Origin: UBA11865 sp041570195 | Lineage (GTDB): Bacteria; Chloroflexota; Anaerolineae; Promineifilales; Promineifilaceae | Reading direction: 5' to 3' | Length of the DNA: 24,760 bases | NCBI GenBank assembly: GCA_041570195.1 | Contig: JBFFWQ010000088.1 | Span: 1 to 24,760, forward strand | Part shown: one piece after another, positions 14,558-21,141 of the stretch | Numbering within the stretch: position 1 is the first letter of the stretch | Layout of the letters: each line of letters begins with the position of its first letter | The notes under the pieces: generated by a model | Databases searched by the model: none | Told to the model about the DNA's origin: nothing | What the model saw: the letters and a program-made list of their open reading frames with translations, nothing else | Position numbers and translations under genes: made by a program

Positions 14558-15727
14558 ATGGCTAAAAAGCGGCCCAAAGTAAACCTCACCCAGGCGATTC
14601 AGCCGCGAACTGGGGACCTGGAAAAGCTCTTTGCTACTGAGGGGGACGTTGAACAGGCCTCCGGTTTGCAGTTATTGTCGATTCGCCTCGACGTCATCGT
14701 CGCCGATCCGGAACAGCCACGACGCACATTTCCCGAAGAGAGCCTTGTGGAGCTATGTGACAGCATTCGCCAGGACGGCGTCATCCAACCTATCGAAGTG
14801 ACCGAAACGGCCGCCGGGCAATATATGATCGTCCACGGCGAGCGGCGCTGGCGCGCGGCCGAACTAGCCGGTCTAGAGACGATCCCGGCCGTGGTCCGGC
14901 GTCAAGATTACGACATTATCACCCGCCTGGTGCGGCAGCTGGTCGAAAACATGCAGCGCGAGGATCTGAACGATGTGGATCGGGCGGCCGGTTTGCTGCG
15001 TATGCGTGAGTTAATGCAGGCCGAATTGGACGCCAAGCCGGCCGGTCAAAGCATCGCCAGCGCGACCGCCAGTACGCCTTGGTCGAAAACGGTAACCTGG
15101 GCCAAGGTCGGCAAGCGGCTGGGCATGACCCGCCAGCGCATCCACCAACTCATCCGCCTGCTGGATCTGCCGAAATCGATCAAAGAGGACGTGCGCAGCG
15201 GCAAGTTAAGCGAGCGCGATACCAGGGTTTACCAGGGTTTGCACAACCGGCAGCAGCGGGATTTGCACCGGGCACGCTACAACCAGAATTTGAGCCCGAC
15301 CGAGGTCCGGCAAGTCGCGCAGCACCTCAAGCAAGAACCGGACAAAACTGTCTCCCAGGCCATTCGCGAGATCCGTAATCCTCTGCCCGAGCCGCCTATT
15401 GAACCCACATTCGATCTTATGCTCGAAAAAACGAAAGGAGCTCAGGTAGCAACCGTGACAGATCCGGCCGAGCGGGACGCCCAAGACGCGTCGCTGGGGG
15501 CCTTACGCGACCAACCGTGGAGCGAAGGGGCCGTGCTGCCGCCGCGGCAGACCCGGCCAAATAACATTGATCGCCTGGATTGGGTACGCGGGCACCTGGC
15601 CCGTTTACAGCGCCACGGCCTGACGCCGGCCGAGCGTCGAGAGACCCTGCGTCTGCTGGGCTTGATCCAAAACGACGTTGCCTCCCTCTTAGCTGCGCTG
15701 CAGGCTGACGAAGAGATTGAGGCCTAG
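14558..15727 (+). CDS. parB: ParB-family DNA-binding CTPase
   Basis: A 389-residue ParB. The N-terminal domain has DPEQPRRTF and the CTP-binding motif GERRWRA, followed by QLVENMQREDL. A central helix-turn-helix region is at about residues 178-210 (VGKRLGMTRQRIHQLIRLL). After it comes a KLSERDTR helix segment and a longer C-terminal region with a predicted helical end. Compared with the usual ~290-residue Spo0J proteins it is about 100 residues longer: part is an insert between the ENMQREDL segment and the HTH, and part is the C-terminal domain. A strong AGGAGGAA lies upstream of the ATG. A perfect palindrome 10 bp after the stop is a likely target. The canonical parS was not seen in the window. 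Confidence 0.94.
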   Translation: MAKKRPKVNLTQAIQPRTGDLEKLFATEGDVEQASGLQLLSIRLDVIVADPEQPRRTFPEESLVELCDSIRQDGVIQPIEVTETAAGQYMIVHGERRWRAAELAGLETIPAVVRRQDYDIITRLVRQLVENMQREDLNDVDRAAGLLRMRELMQAELDAKPAGQSIASATASTPWSKTVTWAKVGKRLGMTRQRIHQLIRLLDLPKSIKEDVRSGKLSERDTRVYQGLHNRQQRDLHRARYNQNLSPTEVRQVAQHLKQEPDKTVSQAIREIRNPLPEPPIEPTFDLMLEKTKGAQVATVTDPAERDAQDASLGALRDQPWSEGAVLPPRQTRPNNIDRLDWVRGHLARLQRHGLTPAERRETLRLLGLIQNDVASLLAALQADEEIEA

Positions 15728-15737
15728 CTGGCCAGCC

Positions 15738-15755
15738 TGTCAACCGCGGTTGACA
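15738..15755. promoter_or_regulatory. perfect 18-bp palindrome, candidate ParB-binding (parS-like) site 2
   Basis: TGTCAACCGCGGTTGACA is fully symmetric and shares both 8-bp arms with the site at 13580-13597, differing only in the central two bases. Placement immediately after parB completes a bracketing of the parAB operon. Confidence 0.65.
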
Positions 15756-15917
15756 CTTCCGCTCTTCGGGACATCGAGAAGTGACTCCAGACCTTCCCCA
15801 AAACGACCAGATTTGCCCGCAGAGGCGTTTCCCGGCTCGCCAGGTACCCAGGAAGGATTCTGCCCTAATCCGCGAAATCTGCGCAAATTTACTTCCCAAG
15901 GCTTCAGGGAGTTCGCC

Positions 15918-16871
15918 ATGAAGGGCTATGGACCCGTCGACGCCATGAAATATCCGCGATTCAGCGGCATTCGTACCTTCATGCGCTTGCCTCACGTACA
16001 GGATCTGGAAGGGGTCGACTTCGCCATCGCCGGCGCGCCTTTTGATACCGGGGCCACCTTTCGGGTGGGCGCCCGCTTTGGACCGGAGGGCATTCGAGCG
16101 GGCTCGGTTTTGTTACGGCCTTACAGTCCCAGCCAGGATATCAACACCTTCGACCACCTGTCAGGCATCGACTACGGAGACTTCCCGGTGGTGCCTGGCT
16201 ACTTACCGGAGAGCCACGCCAAGATCGAGGCCGGCATGCGGCCGTTGCTGGAAGCGGGCGTGACGCCGATCGTCCTGGGTGGTGACCATTCGGTAACGCT
16301 GCCGGAACTGCGGGCTGTGGCCGACAAGTATGGGCCGGTAGCCCTGATTCAGTTCGACTCCCACGGCGATTTGTGGGATGAGTATTTCGGCGGCAAGGAT
16401 ACCCACGGCACGCCCTTTCGCCGGGCCATTGAAGAGGGCTTGCTGGATACTTCGCGCTCCAGCCAGATTGGCTTGCGCGGCCCGCTATATGAGCCGGCCG
16501 ATATCCAGATGTCGTATGATTTTGGCTTCCAGGTATTCACGGCTGACGATGTGCGCCGGGTCGGGTTGGATGGGGTGATAGCGTCCGTCAATGAGCGGGC
16601 CGGGGACGGGCCTTGCTTTCTGACCTTTGACATCGACTTCGTCGATCCGACCTATGCTCCGGCTACCGGCACGCCGGAAGTGGGCGGGTTTAACGCCTGG
16701 GAAAGCCAGTACCTAATCCGCGGCCTGCAAGGCGTGAATTTCGTGGCCTTTGACCTGGTCGAAGTTTCGCCGCCCTACGACAATGCCGGCGCGACGACCT
16801 GTCTGTTGGCGGCCAACCTGGTTTATGAATTCATTACGTTAATGGCCTTGAGCAGGCGGGGAAGTAGCTAG
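15918..16871 (+). CDS. speB: agmatinase-type ureohydrolase
   Basis: A 317-residue member of the arginase/agmatinase family, binuclear Mn enzymes that release urea. All metal-ligand motifs are present: GGDHS (His124), FDSHGD (Asp147, His149, Asp151) and DIDFVD (Asp238, Asp240). The PEVGG that follows is the agmatinase form rather than the arginase PxPGG. The usual DAHxD reads DSHGD, a mild change. The ATG at 15918 with AGGGAG just upstream is chosen; the open frame back to 15717 overlaps parB and the palindrome and is not coding. No polyamine or arginine gene is adjacent, so agmatine is the default substrate only; guanidinobutyrase or a related activity is possible. Confidence 0.9.
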   Translation: MKGYGPVDAMKYPRFSGIRTFMRLPHVQDLEGVDFAIAGAPFDTGATFRVGARFGPEGIRAGSVLLRPYSPSQDINTFDHLSGIDYGDFPVVPGYLPESHAKIEAGMRPLLEAGVTPIVLGGDHSVTLPELRAVADKYGPVALIQFDSHGDLWDEYFGGKDTHGTPFRRAIEEGLLDTSRSSQIGLRGPLYEPADIQMSYDFGFQVFTADDVRRVGLDGVIASVNERAGDGPCFLTFDIDFVDPTYAPATGTPEVGGFNAWESQYLIRGLQGVNFVAFDLVEVSPPYDNAGATTCLLAANLVYEFITLMALSRRGSS

Positions 16872-16906
16872 GCGTGGGAATACGATGCGTCTAACGGCAA
16901 ACGGGT

Positions 16907-19381
16907 CTACTGGTTGGGACTGAGCCGGACGAGTGGCAAATAGACACTCTCCAGGCCTGGGCAAAGTGACTCGCGCGACCAATCCAGGCTGATGGTCGCG
17001 AGCCCGCCGTTCTCGTAATGCTCTACCCTCAACCGGTGGGTGCCGGAATCCAGATCAACAGGGATCTCGTAATCCCCAATCTGGTCGAACCAGGCATCCA
17101 GCAAGAACTGGTCATCTATCCAGAAGCGCACGCCGTCATCTGTGGAGAGCTGGAACCGGTAACTCCCACAGATCAAAGGGATCTGGCGTTCGAAACGGCC
17201 GCTGAAATTATCGGCCGGTAGGCCAAAACCAGGCCCTCCAACTGCCCAGGAATGATCTAGGGAGCCTGAGCCCTCATTTAAGAAGACGATCGGATCACCC
17301 TGCAAATCACGGTTGCCCCAATAGTGAGCATACCATTGGTTGGGCTCCCGGCTTTCACGGGGCGTATGGAAGCCCGGCCCCCACCACCAGGCCGAAAGAT
17401 AAGAATCGCCGAGAGTATCGGCGTACTCGACTGTTATCTCGTACGATCCGGCTGAAAATGTGCGGGAGATGTGCCGCTCGCCCGTTCCTTGCCACTTGTC
17501 GACCAACATCTCTCCATTTACTTTCAGGCGCGCCCGATCATCGGCTGCAAGGCCAAAATCATAGCTGCCGGAATGTAAGTAGACGTGGCGACTAAAACGA
17601 ACACTCCAATTGTCGGCCGGACAGCTCTCGGCCGGTCTTTCATCGCCCCAATCCTGAAAGACATAGATGCTGTCGAACGCGGCTGCTGCAGTGCATGGCT
17701 CATTCAGTTCAACGTCGCCGAAGTAAGTCATGGACCAGGGGCTCGCTGAGACGGGACCGGAGCAGCCAGTATCTTCAAATACCTCGATGGACGAGACCCG
17801 GTCGTTAAGGGGCACGGCGCTGCCGTCGAAGTAATCGCCGGCAAAGCTCAAATCATCGCCATTGCGGCAGGCAGAAGCGCCCACTCTTCCCGCGTTTTCA
17901 TAGAGCCTGACCGACCAGCCTGGCGGAATCCTGATCGACGAAGCCTGATTATCGAACAGACCGGGGAGATCGAAAGAGCCAGTGCTGGAATGAATGACAT
18001 AGCCACTGCCTGCGGCTCCGCCGTCGCAGTCATAGTTGGCGTGTTTGTACAAGAGAACGCCTCCGGAAACAGGACAAGACCCGTTTACGCCACTATTCAA
18101 AATATCGTTCGTGCCAGGGTAGCGGCCGACCGATGCCTGTCTCACTGCGCCGTCCAATCCCATGGTGCCGTTATAGTGACTGGTCTCGCCAACCTGCCAG
18201 CCGGAAAAGGACTTGCCATTCGCTTCGACAAAGCCAACGCCTATCTGGAAGAGAGCAAAATGAACGTGTATGCCGGTTGTAAATCCACCCGGTTCAACCT
18301 CGCAGGATGGATGTCCCAGCCGGTCCCCCCGGTCGATAGGACCTGTTCCTCTCTTGTCGGCCGAAGAAACATGGGAGTAGTAAGTGCGCCAGCCATCCCG
18401 GTGGTCGATCACGATCAGGGCTTGAGAAGATTGAATGACGTCGCCGCCTTTGGCGGCCACGATCCAGCGCTGGGCAGGATAGCTAGCGCCGGGGCAGGCG
18501 ATTATCTCTGGCTGGGCGATGTCGAGTGAAGACCACGGTCGCGGGCACCTTGGGTCGGAAGTGCAGCCGGGCGTGCCGCCTCCGTAATTGTGGGGTCCGC
18601 CGGTATAGTACCAGGTCTCGCCGATGGGAAAGGGCAGGATGTAGCCTGAAGGTGCCGAAGTCGCCGCGCTCAGCGCCTGATCAGGATTCTCGAGCGGATC
18701 GCCGAACCAGCGATTGAATTGCTCGACGAAAAGCGGTCCAGGGTTTTGTACCCACGACTCCCACTGCCGGCGCGACATCGACCCGGCCAACGTCGCCCTT
18801 ACGGCGTAGGTTCCTGCGTTAAGTGATTCTGGCGTGGTGATCGTCGTGCCGTCCGGGAATACAAGCTGGCCAGCTGAGACGTCGTGACGGTGATTATCGT
18901 AGGCCAGCAGCGCCTGTTCGGCCAGCTGCCTTACGTAGGCATGGAACGTCCCCGCCGCGGGCGATGGCTCAGGCCCAGAGGATGCCAATGGAACGGCTGC
19001 ACTGAAGCCGGTAATGACTCCAGTCTGGGCCTCAAGCAGGGTGAGGATAAGTTGGGGATTGAGGCCAAAGAACATCGCGTTATATTGGATTGACTCGGCG
19101 GCCGTCCATGGTTCACCGTTTACCTCCTCAACATAGCCGGCCAGTGGTCCCGGTTGGGTTTCCAGGAAGGCCTGGGTGTCAAAATCCAACACCGAAGAAG
19201 CGTATAGAAAGAGTCCGTCTGAAACCAGCATTTCGCCGGTGCTATTGTCGGAGACAGGGTACAAGGATTGGCCTTCTACGACTTCCCGCGGCTTCCAAGA
19301 CCCGGCCAACAATATCAGCCCAGAAAGCGTGGACAGAATAGAGAATCCAACAATGGCCCGCTTCCAGCGGGGATCAGCCAT
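16907..19381 (-). CDS. exported M23 metallopeptidase with crystallin-like and PA14-like modules
   Basis: An 824-residue exported protein. Residues about 8-27 form a signal peptide or anchor. Region 95-240 holds FGLNPQLILTLLEAQTG, a segment seen in lysozyme-like regions of Chloroflexota M23 proteins. The M23/LytM domain spans about 250-400, with His264, Asp287 in SSLDIA and His372/His374 in HVHF, so the zinc site looks complete. Next is a beta/gamma-crystallin-like module (about 440-540, YKHANYDCDG), then two PA14-like modules (about 570-690 and 695-810) with YDFGLAADDRARL and YRFQLSTDDGVRF. The protein ends in VYLPLVRLSPNQ. It probably cleaves or binds cell-wall or extracellular polymer (inference). 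It is convergent with speB. Confidence 0.88.
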   Translation of the reverse strand: MADPRWKRAIVGFSILSTLSGLILLAGSWKPREVVEGQSLYPVSDNSTGEMLVSDGLFLYASSVLDFDTQAFLETQPGPLAGYVEEVNGEPWTAAESIQYNAMFFGLNPQLILTLLEAQTGVITGFSAAVPLASSGPEPSPAAGTFHAYVRQLAEQALLAYDNHRHDVSAGQLVFPDGTTITTPESLNAGTYAVRATLAGSMSRRQWESWVQNPGPLFVEQFNRWFGDPLENPDQALSAATSAPSGYILPFPIGETWYYTGGPHNYGGGTPGCTSDPRCPRPWSSLDIAQPEIIACPGASYPAQRWIVAAKGGDVIQSSQALIVIDHRDGWRTYYSHVSSADKRGTGPIDRGDRLGHPSCEVEPGGFTTGIHVHFALFQIGVGFVEANGKSFSGWQVGETSHYNGTMGLDGAVRQASVGRYPGTNDILNSGVNGSCPVSGGVLLYKHANYDCDGGAAGSGYVIHSSTGSFDLPGLFDNQASSIRIPPGWSVRLYENAGRVGASACRNGDDLSFAGDYFDGSAVPLNDRVSSIEVFEDTGCSGPVSASPWSMTYFGDVELNEPCTAAAAFDSIYVFQDWGDERPAESCPADNWSVRFSRHVYLHSGSYDFGLAADDRARLKVNGEMLVDKWQGTGERHISRTFSAGSYEITVEYADTLGDSYLSAWWWGPGFHTPRESREPNQWYAHYWGNRDLQGDPIVFLNEGSGSLDHSWAVGGPGFGLPADNFSGRFERQIPLICGSYRFQLSTDDGVRFWIDDQFLLDAWFDQIGDYEIPVDLDSGTHRLRVEHYENGGLATISLDWSRESLCPGLESVYLPLVRLSPNQ

Positions 19382-19455
19382 CGACCCAACCTTACATGTA
19401 GAGTAGCCTTCGCCCTGCGCTAAGTCGCAGACGAGGCGCTTCTGGCATAAAAGCG

Positions 19456-19461
19456 ATTATA
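19456..19461 (-). promoter_or_regulatory. possible -10 box for the M23 gene
   Basis: A perfect minus-strand TATAAT about 75 bp before the start codon in otherwise GC-rich DNA. No -35 box is found at the right distance, so an activator or an alternative promoter class would be needed. The rest of the gap 19382-19645 shows no gene. Confidence 0.35.
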
Positions 19462-19597
19462 CCCGGCCGCCCTTACCCACGCCGATCCAACCGCCACGTT
19501 CAGACGGCGGTTGGCCCGACCAATGATGGGGATGCAGTGGGTGAATCTAATTTAGAGGAAGATCCTGATAGCGCCAAGCATGATGGTGATGAGGGTT

Positions 19598-19644
19598 ACC
19601 AGTGACCAGCTACTAGTCCTGCAACCAGCCTCCAGCGACTAACA
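19598..19644. repeat. degenerate 7-bp tandem repeat abutting a stop codon
   Basis: The heptads ACCAGTG, ACCAGCT, ACTAGTC, then after a 5-bp slip ACCAGCC, TCCAGCG and ACTAACA, run up to the stop codon of the downstream minus-strand gene. Consensus is ACCAGYN. It is a different word from the repeat at 8164 but has the same 7-bp period. Confidence 0.45.
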
Positions 19645-19645
19645 A

Positions 19646-20509
19646 CTATACCCTCACCAGATCCGGCACAGCGTAGTGTTCGCCAGCCTGGCCTTCGACC
19701 TGGTAGCTATCCAGCAAAGCCGCGCTTTCCACCAGCGCTGCCAGGGTCCGATCCAGGTCTTTTTTGGGCCATTGGAATACTTTGCGAGCTTCGGCGGCCG
19801 TGGCCGCGCCTAGGGAGTCGAAGAACAGGCTCAGCAGTCTTTGCCGGGCCTGGCTCCGTTTGATCGGCCGGGCCTGGTCTGGTAGTCCAGGATAATGGCG
19901 GTGGACCAGGTCATAGATGAAGCTATAGCGCCAGGCGCCGGCTTCGGCGATGCCCATCGGCAGGATCTTAAAATCGCGCTGTAAATTGGTCAGGCCACGC
20001 TCGAAGGGACTGTTGCTGGCCTTGCCGGTCATATGAATCTTGCGCCGCAGGTTGACTGTATCCAGTGGACCTTCGCGCAGCAGCGCCTCGTAAATGAGCT
20101 TGGCCTCGCGGGACAGCAGGCCGTCTTCGTACAGTTGTAGATAATCTTGGTCCGGGTCGCCGTAATTCTCGCTCAGAGCATAAAAGAAGGGCGCGATTTC
20201 CAGGGCGATCATGGTCGCTTTGCCGCGCAAAATCTTGGCATAGTACCATTGGCGCTTGTCCAACATGCCGTCTTTCCAACCCCAGGTAACATGGCCCGGA
20301 TCGTCGTGAGCGTCGGCCACCGGCCGTTCGCCGGCCACGGCCGCCCATAAATTAGGCAGCGTGACACCCTTGATGGGCCAGAAGTAGACGAAGCCGCGCT
20401 CGTTGACGAATCGCAAAGCCTCCTCGGCGCTCTCCATGCGTAAATCGGCCGCCAGGCGAAAAGTTCGCTGCCGGTACGCTTTCAACCGCCCGGCCGGTAT
20501 CTCCGTCAC
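19646..20509 (-). CDS. AlkZ-related winged-helix DNA-binding protein
   Basis: A 287-residue protein resembling the AlkZ/YcaQ (HTH_42) group, whose studied members are DNA glycosylases that unhook crosslinks or remove alkylated bases. Recognisable stretches are REAKLIYEALLREGPLDT (winged-helix region), KIHMTGKAS, LTNLQRDFKILPMG and HRHYPGLP. The frame is open upstream to 20764, but that part overlaps the preceding gene and does not read like protein. The GTG at 20509 overlaps the upstream stop by 4 bp (GTGA), so translational coupling fixes the start. The QxR/QxQ catalytic motif of YcaQ was not located, so glycosylase activity is uncertain. It shares an operon with the DUF6504-like gene. Confidence 0.78.
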   Translation of the reverse strand: MTEIPAGRLKAYRQRTFRLAADLRMESAEEALRFVNERGFVYFWPIKGVTLPNLWAAVAGERPVADAHDDPGHVTWGWKDGMLDKRQWYYAKILRGKATMIALEIAPFFYALSENYGDPDQDYLQLYEDGLLSREAKLIYEALLREGPLDTVNLRRKIHMTGKASNSPFERGLTNLQRDFKILPMGIAEAGAWRYSFIYDLVHRHYPGLPDQARPIKRSQARQRLLSLFFDSLGAATAAEARKVFQWPKKDLDRTLAALVESAALLDSYQVEGQAGEHYAVPDLVRV

Positions 20510-20904
20510 GACTCGTCCGATCCCCAATCCCCGGTCGCTGATCCCTGCTTTTCCGGCAACTCGCGGTATAGAAACCAAGCCCCTTTCCGCCGGCCGGCAT
20601 CCTTGGGCGCTCGATCGTAATAGAGTTCGAAGATCCGGCCGCCAGCCGTGCGCACCTGGAAATAGTCGCGGCCAACGCCCCACGAGCCGCGTTGCTCGGC
20701 GATGGCGGCGTGGGCTGGCTGCATATTGCGGACCATCCGGCCACGGCGGCGGTAGTCGTGCCACTCGGTCAACATCTCGGCGACTTCGAAGCTCTCATCG
20801 CCCCATGTGAAGCGATCAGGACAGCCCGGTTTCTTCTCCAGCATGGGCGGCCTGTCGAAACCAACCTCGATTTCTTCGCCGATGAAACGTGGTTCGTCTA
20901 CCAT
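20506..20904 (-). CDS. DUF6504-like small protein
   Basis: A 132-residue protein opening with RFIGEEIEVGF and continuing with CPDRFTWGDESFEVAEMLTEWHDY. This is the pattern of the DUF6504 domain, otherwise often found next to, or fused to, Y-family DNA polymerases. The second half has YFQVRTAGGRIFELYYDRAP and WFLYREL, consistent with a small beta-rich fold. It has no membrane or catalytic motif. It is first in a two-gene operon whose second gene is an AlkZ-related protein, joined by a 4-bp overlap, which supports a DNA-repair link (inference). A TAGAAT about 8 nt before the ATG hints at a short or absent leader, but no -35 is seen. Confidence 0.8.
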   Translation of the reverse strand: MVDEPRFIGEEIEVGFDRPPMLEKKPGCPDRFTWGDESFEVAEMLTEWHDYRRRGRMVRNMQPAHAAIAEQRGSWGVGRDYFQVRTAGGRIFELYYDRAPKDAGRRKGAWFLYRELPEKQGSATGDWGSDES

Positions 20905-21141
20905 GGACTTGATTCTAATCTCTTATCTCCTAGCCCGCTAGCCTGGTAATTCGTTCGCCCGTTTGTGTGCCCTTCCCACATTGCCCGGCCGGTGACATTC
21001 TACAGGCTGCAAGACGATATATGTCACCAAGCGCACAAAAAGAGCATGTGGTATGTTTACATGCATCAGCGAGAATATGTGGCAGTCACTAGCGACCTGA
21101 CAACGCACGGTGTTGCTGATAGAGATGTGTTCAAGCGGAAA

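Noticed and set aside
15221..15240. 10-bp tandem duplication ACCAGGGTTT in parB
   Set aside because: It stays in frame with plausible residues and no disruption; probably chance codon similarity.
15717..15917. N-terminal extension of the ureohydrolase
   Set aside because: It overlaps the parB end and the palindrome; the ATG at 15918 has a ribosome site and gives family length.
20510..20764. N-terminal extension of the AlkZ-like frame
   Set aside because: The added 85 residues overlap the DUF6504-like gene and are Arg/Pro-rich without conserved pattern; the GTG at 20509 gives a coupled start.
21044..21064. GCATGT/ACATGC inverted repeat upstream of the glycosyltransferase
   Set aside because: It has only 6-bp arms with a 9-nt gap and no T run; too weak to call an operator or terminator.
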